64,000 nucleotides of DNA from Gammaproteobacteria bacterium MedPE (GCA_001874365.1 MPDF01000001.1:1-64000); one strand, 5' to 3'; counted from the stretch's first letter, positions 25,887 to 35,145 are shown. Translations and numbers: made by a program. Notes: generated from the sequence alone by a model not told the origin.

Positions 25887-25905
25887 AAAAAGGGCGCTAA
25901 ATGCG
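25887..25905 (+). terminator. Left half of a terminator split by IS4 (includes 11-bp target duplication)
   Basis: AAAAAGGG is followed by the target duplication CGCTAAATGCG (25895-25905). The matching half, the second CGCTAAATGCG followed by CCCTTTTT, lies at 27340-27358 beyond the element. Joined without the IS, they form the stem AAAAAGGGCGC / GCGCCCTTTTT with loop TAAAT, a bidirectional terminator between the TonB-like gene and the convergent porin gene. Confidence 0.88.
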
Positions 25906-25906
25906 T

Positions 25907-25940
25907 AATGTCAGTCAGTTAAGCTGACTGGCATTTTTGT
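25907..25940 (+). terminator. Hairpin at the IS4 left end acting as plus-strand terminator
   Basis: AATGTCAGTCAG, a TTAAG loop and CTGACTGGCATT (11 of 12 pairs plus one wobble) are followed by TTTGTTTTT. It includes the terminal repeat and the last codons of the transposase. Read in the plus direction it would stop transcription arriving from the TonB-like gene. Confidence 0.7.
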
Positions 25941-27249
25941 TTTTATTGTGAGGGTACTTTGAAGGTTTGGGCTTCACCCATCTTCGATAGTTCCTGTCTG
26001 AGCACCTGTCAGGCAATTTAAAGTAGCGCATTTGTTCAAGTAAGAATTCGTAATGTTTAGGTATGTTTCCTGGAGAAGTTAATGGGAGCGTCGCAAAAAA
26101 TTGCGTGACGGCCATAGAACAGCTTGCAAAGCTTAATTGGCTGGGCAATACACTATCGAGCCGAGCGGCCGCTGCCGTCATGGCCTGTCTGATGAGATTA
26201 TACGCTAATAAAATTCCCCATAACTCTTGCTCTATCATATCTGGGCGCTTGCTTCTTAATGTATATTTACTATCCAGCAGCGTTTGTTTCATCTCTCTAA
26301 AACCGAGTTCTATTTCCCATCGATAACAATACAGCTCTACCATTTCTTCACTTGGAAAGCGCATTGGGTCGACCATCGACGTCAACATCCTATACTCTTT
26401 CCCTTTGATGACTTTGCTCACTAACCTCGCTTCTAGTGTTTTTGGTAACTCAGCAAATTTCTTACGTGATTGCGGTGTTGTCTTCAGTCGGATTTTAAAA
26501 TCATGCTTACTAATACGTTGAATTATTTCATACTGTAGGTCTTTTCTAGCAGGTATCATCCAGTGCCTATGTTCACCTGCTTGATGCCAGCGATTTAATA
26601 GCCCTAACGAGTAGTATCCTTTATCAAATATCGTTAAAGAGCTGTCAGGCGTTCGCTCAATTAGTTGCTCTGCTAGCATCATTTCGTTAGTTCGGTAATC
26701 TGAAAAGGCGCTATTGATTAATTGATGGCTAGTCACTTCCATGTGATAAACCATACGGATTTTAGGGAAGATATTGTCACTATGACCGTTGTTTTGAGCT
26801 TTAAATGTATCGTGATTCTCTGGTGTATCAGCTGTTCGCCATACAACCCCATCAACAGCCAATAGGTTTAAGCCAGCCCACGTTTCAAACTTATTGGCTT
26901 GATAGCTTTGCGTAGCCATCGCCAAGAATACTTGCTTCACGGCCTCTGAGCCCAGGCGTTGTCTGGCCTGAACTAATGCACTTGGTGCCACTAATGGCTT
27001 TTTCCCAGGCAACATAATATCCATTTGGGTAGCGATATCCCATACTGAGCGCTGTCTAAATAAGCTCATCCCTACAATAGACCAAAGAACAGTTTCTAAG
27101 GGTAATCGGCGCTTTCGGATAGTTGCAACTCCTGCCTGTTGAAAACCTTGTTCGATTAACTGTGGGGAGAGTATTTCAGCAAACTTCTCAAATGAATGGA
27201 ATGTATTACAAGCGGCGAGTGTGGTTGTAAGCTCTGATTCTAGGCGCAT
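25915..27249 (-). CDS. IS4-family transposase (DDE)
   Basis: A 444-residue transposase close to that of E. coli IS4 (442). The DDE residues are the Asp in [10 protein letters not shown], the Asp in [17 protein letters not shown] and the Glu in [14 protein letters not shown]. The last also shows the IS4 signature Y-x2-R-x3-E-x6-K exactly ([15 protein letters not shown]). The start is placed at ATG 27249 (MRLESEL) because this aligns with the second copy's start and with IS4 itself; in-frame TTG 27267 and ATG 27261 lie inside a hairpin. The stop codon is within the left terminal repeat. The gene looks intact and probably active. It reads toward the TonB-like gene. Confidence 0.93.
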   Translation of the reverse strand: MRLESELTTTLAACNTFHSFEKFAEILSPQLIEQGFQQAGVATIRKRRLPLETVLWSIVGMSLFRQRSVWDIATQMDIMLPGKKPLVAPSALVQARQRLGSEAVKQVFLAMATQSYQANKFETWAGLNLLAVDGVVWRTADTPENHDTFKAQNNGHSDNIFPKIRMVYHMEVTSHQLINSAFSDYRTNEMMLAEQLIERTPDSSLTIFDKGYYSLGLLNRWHQAGEHRHWMIPARKDLQYEIIQRISKHDFKIRLKTTPQSRKKFAELPKTLEARLVSKVIKGKEYRMLTSMVDPMRFPSEEMVELYCYRWEIELGFREMKQTLLDSKYTLRSKRPDMIEQELWGILLAYNLIRQAMTAAAARLDSVLPSQLSFASCSMAVTQFFATLPLTSPGNIPKHYEFLLEQMRYFKLPDRCSDRNYRRWVKPKPSKYPHNKNKNASQLN

Positions 27250-27250
27250 A

Positions 27251-27287
27251 AAAAAATCCATAACCAAATAAATGATTATGGATTTTT
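27251..27287 (-). terminator. Hairpin plus T-run directly before the IS4 transposase start codon
   Basis: On the minus strand, AAAAATCCATAA, a 12-nt loop and TTATGGATTTTT form a perfect 12-bp stem that ends in a run of seven T and then the ATG at 27249. The presumed ribosome site (GGA) is inside the stem. Transcripts entering from the porin side should terminate or have the start region masked. Confidence 0.65.
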
Positions 27288-27295
27288 GTACGATC

Positions 27296-27321
27296 CAATC
27301 GATCGGTCAACCGATCGATTG
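27296..27321. repeat. Subterminal palindrome of the intact IS4 copy
   Basis: CAATCGATCGGT and ACCGATCGATTG form a perfect 12-bp inverted repeat with spacer CA, next to the right terminal repeat. It contains two GATC sites. A weaker version (GATCGGT-CA-ACTGATC) occurs at the same place in the second copy (43424-43439). It may bind transposase or carry the transposase promoter. Confidence 0.55.
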
Positions 27322-27339
27322 CTTAACTGATCGGCATTA

Positions 27340-27358
27340 CGCTAAATGCGCCCTTTTT
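27340..27358 (-). terminator. Right half of the terminator split by IS4 (second 11-bp duplication)
   Basis: The second CGCTAAATGCG (27340-27350) continues as CCCTTTTT. On the minus strand it lies 28 bp beyond the porin stop codon, where the porin terminator would have been. The complementary half is at 25887-25905. Confidence 0.88.
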
Positions 27359-27385
27359 GGTTGAGAGAGTGTAAATTGGTATCGA

Positions 27386-28435
27386 CTAGAATTTGTAGTC
27401 GAAGTTATAACGCATACCAACCATTACTTGGTCGTTATCTTCACGCTCTTTGAAGTTATTGTTCTGGTATTCAATAAACGTGTAGAAATCGCTGCTTGCG
27501 TGCCATTCTAAGGTTGTATTAATGCGCGTTACTTCAGCGGTGTCAAATGCAGATAAATCATCAGCGTAGTTTGATAGGCCTAGTTTGAACTTGTAGCTAT
27601 CACTAATTTGAAATGCACCAACAACATCAATAGTACTTCTGTCTTGACCATTACCGCCACGATCGATGTCCTGATAAGATGCAGCGATGTAGTGGTCACC
27701 GATATTTTTTGAGGCTGATAAACCAAGGGTGTTTTCATCAGTACCAGCAAAGTCACGTGTTAGGTAAGCAGCGCCTAAAGTAAAACCGTCACCTTTGTAT
27801 TTTAAGCCAGCATTCACTAAGTCACTGCCTTCATTATCAGTATCTTTATTAAACTGACCAGCGACACTGAATGAAAGGTTACCAAAGTCTTTGCCGTAAG
27901 ACACTAATTGCTGTTGACGGAACGGGCTAGCGTCGTCATAAGCAAGTGGCGTGCTTGCACGGTTAAAGATATCTACAGGATCAGCAATGATGTTGTATTG
28001 CATTGTTGCTTGTTTACCAATTGCAATGCGGCCAAAATCACCTTTAATACCTACGTAGGCCTTACGTGCCTCACCGAAATCACCGTTAAGTTGAATGTTA
28101 ACTTTGAATTCGCCTTTTGCAAAGGCGGTCATACCATTACCTAAGTCACGTGATGTTGCGAAACCAACACGAGACAGTGCATCACCAACATCCCAAGAAT
28201 CTTCAGAATCACTGCTTGTAACTCCGAAAGTAGGGCGTAGTGTGCCGTAAACATTAAAGCTAGTTTTTGAATCAGATTTTTTCTCAGTGCCTTCTAACGC
28301 TGCAATACGCTTTGAAATTACTTCGAGTTGCTTTTCTAATTGTGCTTTACTTACATTATCATCAGCAGATGCTTGAAAGACGGGCATTGCGATAACTAAA
28401 GGAAGTAATGCAGTTTTTAGTTTTACGTTTTTCAT
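27386..28435 (-). CDS. Gram-negative general porin
   Basis: A 349-residue outer-membrane porin. It has a signal peptide (MKNVKLKTALLPLVIAMPVF, cleavage near ASA-DD), a short coiled-coil-like segment (VSKAQLEKQLEVISKRIAALEG) and then a 16-strand barrel pattern starting with FNVYGTLRPTFG. The last residue is Phe (YNFDYKF), the signal for BAM assembly. RNITYFVGFATSRDLG-like landmarks and AKGEFKVNIQ / GDFGEARKAYVGIKGDFGRI fit the Porin_4 family. It lies 81 bp downstream of gcvP and has its own AAGGAAAC ribosome site. Solute selectivity is unknown. Its 3' terminator was interrupted by the IS4 insertion. Confidence 0.88.
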   Translation of the reverse strand: MKNVKLKTALLPLVIAMPVFQASADDNVSKAQLEKQLEVISKRIAALEGTEKKSDSKTSFNVYGTLRPTFGVTSSDSEDSWDVGDALSRVGFATSRDLGNGMTAFAKGEFKVNIQLNGDFGEARKAYVGIKGDFGRIAIGKQATMQYNIIADPVDIFNRASTPLAYDDASPFRQQQLVSYGKDFGNLSFSVAGQFNKDTDNEGSDLVNAGLKYKGDGFTLGAAYLTRDFAGTDENTLGLSASKNIGDHYIAASYQDIDRGGNGQDRSTIDVVGAFQISDSYKFKLGLSNYADDLSAFDTAEVTRINTTLEWHASSDFYTFIEYQNNNFKEREDNDQVMVGMRYNFDYKF

Positions 28436-28464
28436 TGTGTTTCCTTATTACTATCAAAATTGTT

Positions 28465-28507
28465 GCTACAACATGTAGCGATTTTGTGGTTAACCAAGGG
28501 TAACCAC
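28465..28507 (-). other. Two small dyads between gcvP and the porin gene
   Basis: GCTACA-ACA-TGTAGC (28465-28479) and GTGGTTA with TAACCAC (28486-28507, 8-nt loop) lie in the 81-bp gap. Neither has a good T-run on the minus strand, so they may be weak terminators of gcvP, leader hairpins of the porin mRNA or protein-binding sites. Confidence 0.4.
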
Positions 28508-28516
28508 GTTTAAAGA

Positions 28517-31396
28517 TTAATCTTGTTGATACACGTCAATTGGTGGGCAGCTACAAATGAGGTTGCGATCGCCATAAACGTTATCAATTCGATTGGTGGT
28601 AGGCCAAAACTTGGTGGTTTTAGCGATGTTATTTGGGAAACAGGCGATTTCTCGGCTATAACTTCGTTCCCATAGTGGAGCAGATAAATCACTCATAGTG
28701 TGTGGTGCATGCACCAACGGATTGTCTTGTAGTGTCCATTGGCCAGACGCTACATTGGCAATTTCTTTGCGGATTGCGATCATCGCGTTAATGAATTTAT
28801 CGAGTTCTTCGAGAGATTCACTCTCCGTCGGCTCTATCATTAAGGTACCAGCAACAGGGAATGACATCGTTGGTGCATGGAACCCATAGTCCATCAAGCG
28901 TTTTGCAACGTCTTCTTCGCTGATACCGCTGCTTTCTTTTAAGTCACGTAAATCGATAATACATTCATGTGCTACTCGACCATTATTTCCGCGATAAAGA
29001 ACGGGATAATGAGCACTGAGCTTTTCTGTAATGTAGTTAGCATTTAAGATGGCAAGTTCGGTTGCTTGTGTTAGGCCTTTGTCTCCCATTAAGGCGATAT
29101 AAGCCCATGAGATAGGTAATATCGACGCACTACCAAGGTCTGTTGCTGATACTGCACCATCAGTTTGATGCACACTGTGCCCTGGTAAGAATGGGGCAAG
29201 GTGCGATTTAACCCCTATTGGACCCATGCCCGGTCCGCCGCCACCGTGAGGAATACAGAACGTTTTATGTAGATTAAGATGGGATACATCAGAGCCAATA
29301 AACCCTGGTGACGTTAATCCAACTTGTGCGTTCATGTTGGCGCCGTCCATGTAAACTTGACCGCCCGCTTCATGGACACGCTCACAAATTTCTACAATGC
29401 CATCTTCATAAACACCGTGCGTTGACGGGTAGGTGATCATGATACAAGACAGTTGTTCTCGATGTACCTCAATTTTATCTTTTAAATCTTCTAAATCGAC
29501 GTTTCCGGCTTCATCACAGTTAACTATAACGATACGTAGCGATACCATAGACGCGCTAGCTGGATTGGTTCCATGAGCAGAACTTGGAATCAAACACACA
29601 TTACGATGTCCTTCTCCACGCGATTCATGGTATTTAGAAATCGCAATCAAACCAGCGTATTCGCCTTGTGCGCCTGAGTTTGGTTGCAATGAAAACGCAT
29701 CATAGCCAGTCACTTTAATAAGCATGTCTGAAAAACTGTCAGCTAATGCTTGATAACCTTGACACTGATTTTGCGGTGCAAATGGATGCATCTGACCAAA
29801 CTCAGGCCAAGTGACTGGGATCATTTGCGCAGTCGCATTCAATTTCATGGTACATGAGCCAAGAGGAATCATGCCGTGTGTTAACGAAAAGTCTTTATTT
29901 TCTAATGATTTTAAGTAACGCAACATTTGGGTTTCGCTGTGGTAGCGATTAAATGTTGGATGGGTCAAGTACTCACTAGTGCGTTGTAATGGCCCTGGAA
30001 TATGCGCAAATTCTGCTTGATTGTAGCTTGCTTCAATATCGACAAAACTCAGTTGCTCGCCCGTAAATACTTCCCATAACCGTTCTAGATCGTCAGACGT
30101 CGTTGTTTCATCAAAACTCACTCCTAACTGCGTTGGCAAAATACGTAAGTTAGCATTATTTGCTAGAGCACGTTCATTGATTGACTCTGTCTCGTTGCCG
30201 GAATTTACCAGTACGGTGTCAAAGAAATGCTGATGAGCGATTTCGATGTTACGTAAACTTAATCCATGGACGAAAAGGGCTGTTAGATGGTGAACGCGGC
30301 GGCCAATGATTTTTAGTCCGTGTGGGCCATGATAAACCGCGTAAAAAGATGCCATATTTGCCAGCAACGCTTGAGCAGTACAGATGTTAGACGTCGCTTT
30401 TTCACGGCGAATATGCTGTTCACGTGTTTGCATTGCCATGCGCAACGCCTGTTTACCTTGCGTATCTACAGAAACACCAATGACTCTGCCAGGAATAGTA
30501 CGTTTGTGCTTCTCACTCGTTGCCATAAATGCTGCGTGTGGTCCGCCATATCCCATTGGTACGCCGAAGCGTTGAGAGCTACCAATGACAATATCTGCGC
30601 CCATTTCACCTGGCGATTTTAGCAGTGTTAAGGCTAAGAGATCAGTGGCAACAGCAATTAAGGTTTTCTTAGCATGAGCTGCACCGATGACAGGTTCTAA
30701 ATCAACAATTTTACCAGTAGTACCTGGATACTGCACAAGGGCACCGAATACATCGTGTTGTTCTAATTCTTCAGTTGGCGCGATAACAAGCTCGAATGCA
30801 AAGTACTGTGCTCGCGTCTTTAACACGTCAATAGTCTGCGGGTGAACATCATCACTGATAAAGAAAACATTACTCTTATTCTTACCAGCGCGTTTACAAA
30901 AACTCATCGCTTCTGCTGCAGCAGTCGCTTCATCTAACAGCGACGCGTTAGCTAACTCCATGCCGGTAAAATCAACAATCATTTGTTGATAGTTAAGCAA
31001 CGCCTCTAAACGGCCCTGCGATATTTCGGGTTGGTATGGCGTGTAAGCGGTGTACCACCCCGGATTCTCTAATACATTACGTAAAATAACATGTGGTACA
31101 TGGGTATCGTAATAACCTTGGCCAATGTAGCTGCGGTTAACAATATTCTTACCAGCTATCGATCGTAATGTCTTTAACATCTCAATTTCCGATTGAGGTG
31201 CTGCTAAACCCATCGGTGATTTTAAGCGAATGTTACTTGGTAATGTTTGGTCAACCAACTCATCAATTGAGTTAGCATTAATTGCGTTAAGCATGTGTTG
31301 CTGTTCATCGACACTTGGCCCATTGTGACGAGCAATAAACTCTTCTTGGGGGCCTAGTTGAACAGATAATGGCTGTGTTGAATTAAAATCTGACAT
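28517..31396 (-). CDS. gcvP: Glycine dehydrogenase (decarboxylating), P protein
   Basis: A 959-residue PLP enzyme (E. coli 957) of the homodimeric P-protein type. It decarboxylates glycine and passes the aminomethyl group to the lipoyl arm of GcvH. The PLP lysine is in [17 protein letters not shown] (about residue 710), followed by the glycine-rich GMGPIGVK. The N-terminal half shows [19 protein letters not shown] and [14 protein letters not shown], which are typical landmarks. It starts 16 bp after gcvH with a GAGG site, so the two form one operon. gcvT is not in it; it lies 2.6 kb away on the other strand behind a glycine/alanine symporter. Confidence 0.97.
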   Translation of the reverse strand: MSDFNSTQPLSVQLGPQEEFIARHNGPSVDEQQHMLNAINANSIDELVDQTLPSNIRLKSPMGLAAPQSEIEMLKTLRSIAGKNIVNRSYIGQGYYDTHVPHVILRNVLENPGWYTAYTPYQPEISQGRLEALLNYQQMIVDFTGMELANASLLDEATAAAEAMSFCKRAGKNKSNVFFISDDVHPQTIDVLKTRAQYFAFELVIAPTEELEQHDVFGALVQYPGTTGKIVDLEPVIGAAHAKKTLIAVATDLLALTLLKSPGEMGADIVIGSSQRFGVPMGYGGPHAAFMATSEKHKRTIPGRVIGVSVDTQGKQALRMAMQTREQHIRREKATSNICTAQALLANMASFYAVYHGPHGLKIIGRRVHHLTALFVHGLSLRNIEIAHQHFFDTVLVNSGNETESINERALANNANLRILPTQLGVSFDETTTSDDLERLWEVFTGEQLSFVDIEASYNQAEFAHIPGPLQRTSEYLTHPTFNRYHSETQMLRYLKSLENKDFSLTHGMIPLGSCTMKLNATAQMIPVTWPEFGQMHPFAPQNQCQGYQALADSFSDMLIKVTGYDAFSLQPNSGAQGEYAGLIAISKYHESRGEGHRNVCLIPSSAHGTNPASASMVSLRIVIVNCDEAGNVDLEDLKDKIEVHREQLSCIMITYPSTHGVYEDGIVEICERVHEAGGQVYMDGANMNAQVGLTSPGFIGSDVSHLNLHKTFCIPHGGGGPGMGPIGVKSHLAPFLPGHSVHQTDGAVSATDLGSASILPISWAYIALMGDKGLTQATELAILNANYITEKLSAHYPVLYRGNNGRVAHECIIDLRDLKESSGISEEDVAKRLMDYGFHAPTMSFPVAGTLMIEPTESESLEELDKFINAMIAIRKEIANVASGQWTLQDNPLVHAPHTMSDLSAPLWERSYSREIACFPNNIAKTTKFWPTTNRIDNVYGDRNLICSCPPIDVYQQD

Positions 31397-31412
31397 TCGA
31401 AAACCTCAACAA

Positions 31413-31793
31413 TTATTCAGAAATCGCTTCTTGATAAGCTGCTTCATCCAGCAAGGTAGCAAATTGGCTATCATCGCTAATTTTAATTTTCACAATCCAT
31501 GCATCTTCCAGTGGTGATGCATTAACAAGTTCAGGTTCATCTTCTAACGATTCATTAACGTCGATGATTTCACCAGAAATAGGAGCATAAACATCTGAAG
31601 CAGCTTTTACTGACTCAACCAAAGAAAAGCTTTCTCCTGCTGTAATGTCATCACCAACGTCAGGTAGTTCGACATAGACCACATCACCTAAAAGCTCTTG
31701 GGCGTGATCTGAAATTCCAATAGTTGCCGTTCCATCACCGTTATTTCTTGCCCATTCGTGGCTTTTTGCAAATTTAGTTTGATTAGCGCTCAT
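31413..31793 (-). CDS. gcvH: Glycine cleavage system H protein
   Basis: A 126-residue lipoyl carrier protein that shuttles the aminomethyl group between GcvP and GcvT. The lipoylated residue is Lys63 in [23 protein letters not shown] near the N-terminus and DAWIVKI near the end are also diagnostic. It is the first gene of the gcvH-gcvP operon and is divergent from the symporter gene across a 703-bp regulatory region. Confidence 0.97.
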   Translation of the reverse strand: MSANQTKFAKSHEWARNNGDGTATIGISDHAQELLGDVVYVELPDVGDDITAGESFSLVESVKAASDVYAPISGEIIDVNESLEDEPELVNASPLEDAWIVKIKISDDSQFATLLDEAAYQEAISE

Positions 31794-31957
31794 ATCAGTT
31801 TCCTATTCTTCTTGTTATCTAATGCAATAGATTCGATATCATCGTGGTCTATCTTCCCAATGCCCTTATACCAGTCGTTTTTGCAGGTATTGGATTGTTA
31901 ATAACTCGTTAACATTTTTAAAACATAACAGGCTTGAGTTTCGCAATCAACAAAAAA

Positions 31958-31973
31958 GTTTCCAATTGGAAAT
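31958..31973. promoter_or_regulatory. Candidate operator 1 of the glycine genes
   Basis: GTTTCCAATTGGAAAT is a palindrome about 165 bp before the gcvH start. It shares GTTTCC-N-AT-N-GGAAA with the site at 32347. The regulator is unknown. Confidence 0.45.
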
Positions 31974-32184
31974 AAAAGTGTTTGAAGTGAATTATTGTAT
32001 ACAATATTCATATGGTGACGTTATTTCGTGCTTATTAAGTAAAAGGTGAGAATAATTCTCGATAAACGGTATAAAACCTTGTATCAGCGCCGTGGTATCG
32101 TTTTTTTAACGCCACACCGTTATTAGATAATTATGAAAATAGTGATGTATAGCGCGTTCTTTTTTCATTAGTCGGAGGCTAACA

Positions 32185-32250
32185 TTGTCGATGTTTACCC
32201 AACGTTTGCTTGAACTGTTATTACCTTGTTACTGGTTGGTTCACTTGTAA
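32185..32250 (+). CDS. Possible 21-residue leader peptide or small protein
   Basis: A strong ribosome site GGAGG (32174-32178) is followed after 6 nt by TTG TCG ATG, giving the peptide MSMFTQRLLELLLPCYWLVHL before a TAA stop. A start at ATG 32191 would give 19 residues. It is hydrophobic and could be a small membrane peptide. It lies about 250 bp upstream of the symporter gene in the same direction. Apart from the ribosome site there is no supporting evidence; a 22-codon frame can arise by chance. Confidence 0.25.
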   Translation: MSMFTQRLLELLLPCYWLVHL

Positions 32251-32346
32251 CTAACTGATATAATTCATCTATATTGTTTGTTGACGCGGCATTTTGTTAC
32301 AGAATGTTAAAAAGTACTTGCTATATGTTTCCCAAAGTTTTAATTT

Positions 32347-32362
32347 GTTTCCTATCGGAAAC
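32347..32362. promoter_or_regulatory. Candidate operator 2 of the glycine genes
   Basis: GTTTCCTATCGGAAAC is a near-perfect palindrome 135 bp before the symporter start. It is nested between outer inverted half-sites, CCCAAAG (32329-32336 area) and TTTGGGG (32368-32374). It matches candidate operator 1 at 12 of 16 or more positions. Confidence 0.5.
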
Positions 32363-32496
32363 GATTGTTTGGGGTGTGCTATCAAAGATATCTACAATCA
32401 CCACCGATTAAAAACGATAAACCCTTTTACCTATTTTAATCATTTGAACGATGAATAAGTTGGTAAATATAAATATAACAATACAACGAGGTTTTT

Positions 32497-33885
32497 ATGG
32501 AATTTGTAAGTAATATCATTTCTTACATCAACGGTATCGTGTGGGGCGTTCCTATGCTTATCATGATCCTAGGTGTGGGTCTGTTTTTGACCTTTGGTTT
32601 AAAACTTATGCCTATTTTGAAATTAGGCACAGGCTTTAAACTATTGTGGGGTGGTCGCATCCCAGATAAAGACGGCTCAAAAGAAGGTGAAATAAGTCCA
32701 TTTAACGCGTTAATGACATCACTATCAGCTACCATCGGTACTGGTAACATTGCAGGTGTTGCAACAGCTATCTTCTTAGGTGGTCCTGGTGCATTATTCT
32801 GGATGTGGTGTACCGCGTTAGTAGGTATGGCAACTAAGTTTGCTGAAGCAGTATTGGCAGTACGTTTTCGTGAAGTTGATGAAAACGGTAACCACACTGG
32901 TGGTCCGATGTACTACATCAAAAATGGTCTATCAAGCAAATGGACGTGGTTAGGCACTGCCTTCGCTCTATTTGGTATGATTGCTGGTTTTGGTATTGGT
33001 AACACAGTACAAGCGAACTCTGTAGCAAATGCTATTGAATCTAACTTTGGTGTTGAGCCGTGGATTACTGGTCTTATAATGATGGTACTTGTAGGTCTTG
33101 TACTTATGGGTGGTATCAAGCGTATTGGTGATGTTGCAGGTAAATTAGTACCTATGATGGCTACATTCTATATTGCATGTGGTATCGCAGTACTAATTGT
33201 TAATGCAGCTGAAATTCCAGCAGCATTCGGTCTTATCTTTGAAAGTGCATTTACTGGTACAGCAGCACAAGGTGGTTTCGCCGGTGCAGCAGTGTGGATG
33301 GCAATTCGCTTTGGTGTGGCTCGTGGTGTTTTCTCAAATGAAGCTGGTTTAGGTAGTGCGCCTATTGCTCACGCAGCAGCTCAAACGAAAAACCCAGTTG
33401 CTCAAGGTTTAGTGGCAATGCTAGGTACATTCATCGATACATTGATTGTTTGTTCTATTACAGGTTTAGCAATTATTGTAACAGGTGAGTGGACATCTGG
33501 TGAAACTGGTGCTGCGTTAACGTCTGCTGCATTTGGTGCTGCATTACCATACGGTAACTACATCGTCGCTGTATCATTAACTATCTTCGCATTCACTACA
33601 ATCCTTGGTTGGAGTGTATACGGCGAGAAATGTGTACAGTATTTATTCGGTGTTAAAGCTATCTTGCCTTTCCGCGTAATTTGGATTCTTGTTGTGCCAG
33701 TAGGTGCTGCAGGTTCGTTAGAGTTCATTTGGTTACTTGCTGATACAATGAACGCATTAATGGCTATTCCAAACTTAATCGCAATCGCATTACTAAGCCC
33801 AGTAGTATTTAAACTGACTAAAGAATACTTTGCTAGCAATGGTGCCGTTCCAGAATGTATGGAACAGAAGAAGCCACAAGAATAA
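32497..33885 (+). CDS. Sodium:alanine/glycine symporter (AGCS family)
   Basis: A 462-residue inner-membrane transporter of the alanine-or-glycine:cation symporter family, with about 10-11 hydrophobic helices. Family landmarks are LSATIGTGNIAGVATAIFLGGPGALFWMW (split here: ATIGTGNIAGVATA and GGPGALFWMW), TGGPMYYI, FGIGNTVQANSVA and RGVFSNEAGLGSAPIAHA. It takes up alanine or glycine with Na+ (or H+). It begins with an ACGAGG site and is followed 70 bp later by gcvT, so uptake is probably of glycine to feed the cleavage system. The region upstream is shared with gcvHP. Whether alanine or glycine is preferred cannot be told from sequence alone. Confidence 0.93.
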   Translation: MEFVSNIISYINGIVWGVPMLIMILGVGLFLTFGLKLMPILKLGTGFKLLWGGRIPDKDGSKEGEISPFNALMTSLSATIGTGNIAGVATAIFLGGPGALFWMWCTALVGMATKFAEAVLAVRFREVDENGNHTGGPMYYIKNGLSSKWTWLGTAFALFGMIAGFGIGNTVQANSVANAIESNFGVEPWITGLIMMVLVGLVLMGGIKRIGDVAGKLVPMMATFYIACGIAVLIVNAAEIPAAFGLIFESAFTGTAAQGGFAGAAVWMAIRFGVARGVFSNEAGLGSAPIAHAAAQTKNPVAQGLVAMLGTFIDTLIVCSITGLAIIVTGEWTSGETGAALTSAAFGAALPYGNYIVAVSLTIFAFTTILGWSVYGEKCVQYLFGVKAILPFRVIWILVVPVGAAGSLEFIWLLADTMNALMAIPNLIAIALLSPVVFKLTKEYFASNGAVPECMEQKKPQE

Positions 33886-33921
33886 TCTTTCCGTAGTTTT
33901 ACCTAAAGTTTAATCAATTAA

Positions 33922-33943
33922 AACCGCCCAGCAATGGGCGGTT
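33922..33943 (+). terminator. Hairpin between symporter gene and gcvT
   Basis: AACCGCCC, an AGCAAT loop and GGGCGGTT form an 8-bp GC-rich stem directly before the gcvT ribosome site. No T-run follows (ATTGG), so it may stabilise the upstream mRNA end or tune gcvT translation more than it terminates transcription. Confidence 0.5.
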
Positions 33944-33955
33944 ATTGGAGTTCCT

Positions 33956-35071
33956 ATGTCTGAATTACTTAAAACCCCTTGTTATGACTTACATCTAGAA
34001 GCTGGTGCTAAAATGGTGCCTTTTGCAGGGTATGATATGCCTGTGCAATATACGCTAGGTGTGAAGAAAGAACATTTGCATACACGTGACGCTGCGGGGC
34101 TATTTGATGTGTCGCACATGGGACAGCTTAAGCTTCACGGTGAAAACGCTGCCAAGGCGCTCGAATCTTTAGTGCCTGTCGATATTATTGACTTGCCCGT
34201 TGGTAAACAGCGTTATGCGCTATTTACTAATGAGCAGGGCGGATTACAAGATGATTTAATGGTGAGTAATTTTGGTGATCATTTATTTGTCGTCGTCAAT
34301 GCAGCATGTAAAGAACAAGACATTGCACATTTACGCCAGCATATTGGCGATCAAGTAGAGATTGAAGTCATGGAAGATCGTGCGCTACTTGCGTTGCAAG
34401 GGCCGCAAGCTGCGAAAGTATTTGAGCGTTTGGTACCTGAATCTGCGAATATGGTCTTTATGGATTCTCGCATCCTTAATTTTGATGGTGTTGACGTGAT
34501 TGTTGGACGCGCTGGTTACACTGGCGAAGATGGTTTTGAAATTTCAATGCCAGGTGAACATGCTGAGCGATTAACACGTTTATTATTAGCGCAAGATGAA
34601 GTTGAGTGGATTGGTTTGGGGGCACGTGACTCGCTAAGACTAGAATCTGGCTTGTGTTTATATGGCCATGACATCGATTCGACAACAACACCCGTTGAAG
34701 CAAGTTTATTATGGGCCATTAGTAAAATTCGCCGTAGCGATGGTGAACGAGCTGGTGGTTTCCCTGGTGCAGATATCATTCTTGATCAAATTGCCACTAA
34801 AGATGTTGCGCGTAAACGTATTGGTATGCTTGGTTTAGGTAAAGCGCCAGTACGTGAAGGGGCCGAACTTTTTAATGAAGACGGTGAAAAAATTGGTGTT
34901 GTCACTAGTGGCACTGCCGGTCCTACTCGCGGAGCACCAGTTGCCATGGGATATGTTGCTAAGGAGTACGCTGTGTTAGGTAACGAAATTTTTGCCGATG
35001 TACGTGGTAAAAAGCTACCAATGCGTATCGAAAAGATGCCTTTTGTTGAACAGCGATATTTCCGTGGCTAA
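33956..35071 (+). CDS. gcvT: Aminomethyltransferase (glycine cleavage T protein)
   Basis: A 371-residue T protein (E. coli 364). It releases ammonia from aminomethyl-lipoyl-GcvH and forms 5,10-methylene-tetrahydrofolate. Landmarks are [52 protein letters not shown] and the C-terminal [25 protein letters not shown] precedes the ATG. In most gammaproteobacteria gcvT heads a gcvTHP operon; here it sits behind the symporter gene, on the strand opposite gcvHP. Confidence 0.96.
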   Translation: MSELLKTPCYDLHLEAGAKMVPFAGYDMPVQYTLGVKKEHLHTRDAAGLFDVSHMGQLKLHGENAAKALESLVPVDIIDLPVGKQRYALFTNEQGGLQDDLMVSNFGDHLFVVVNAACKEQDIAHLRQHIGDQVEIEVMEDRALLALQGPQAAKVFERLVPESANMVFMDSRILNFDGVDVIVGRAGYTGEDGFEISMPGEHAERLTRLLLAQDEVEWIGLGARDSLRLESGLCLYGHDIDSTTTPVEASLLWAISKIRRSDGERAGGFPGADIILDQIATKDVARKRIGMLGLGKAPVREGAELFNEDGEKIGVVTSGTAGPTRGAPVAMGYVAKEYAVLGNEIFADVRGKKLPMRIEKMPFVEQRYFRG

Positions 35072-35110
35072 GTGAATCAGTATTAATTACTAATCAATTT
35101 ACGTAAAAGG

Positions 35111-35145
35111 CGCCGAACAACTCTCTCATTGTTCGGCGTTTTTTT
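35111..35145 (+). terminator. Terminator after gcvT
   Basis: CGCCGAACAA, an 8-nt loop and TTGTTCGGCG form a perfect 10-bp stem with seven T following, 40 bp after gcvT. Confidence 0.92.

Larger units (their letters stand above)
25906..27339 (-). mobile_element. Intact IS4-family (IS4 group) insertion sequence, 1434 bp
   Basis: Terminal inverted repeats are TAATGTCAGTCAGTTAAG on the left (25906-25923) and, inverted, TAATGCCGATCAGTTAAG on the right (27322-27339), 15 of 18 identical. The right end equals the E. coli IS4 end as I remember it, and the length is close to IS4 (about 1426 bp). An exact 11-bp target duplication (CGCTAAATGCG, 25895-25905 and 27340-27350) flanks it, which indicates a recent, unrearranged insertion. 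It carries one complete transposase gene, a terminator-like hairpin at each end of that gene, and four GATC sites clustered between 27292 and 27333. Confidence 0.95.
31794..32496. promoter_or_regulatory. 703-bp divergent regulatory region of the glycine genes
   Basis: This long gap separates gcvHP (minus) from the symporter-gcvT pair (plus). It holds two similar palindromes of the form GTTTCC-N4-GGAAA (31958-31973 and 32347-32362), each on the side of one transcription unit, plus a possible 22-codon reading frame (32185-32250). I looked for the conserved core of a glycine riboswitch (GGAGAG stem start, GCGGAGGCGAA-like core, CUCAGG-AAAAGGAC end) and did not find it. The region is about 65-70% AT. 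Confidence 0.6.

Noticed and set aside
26063-26326. Plus-strand frame of 87 codons inside the IS4 transposase
   Set aside because: Antisense to a well-conserved DDE transposase; it is a shadow frame.
31794-32496. Glycine riboswitch between the divergent glycine genes
   Set aside because: The conserved aptamer core sequences were looked for on both strands and not seen; two protein-type palindromes are present instead.
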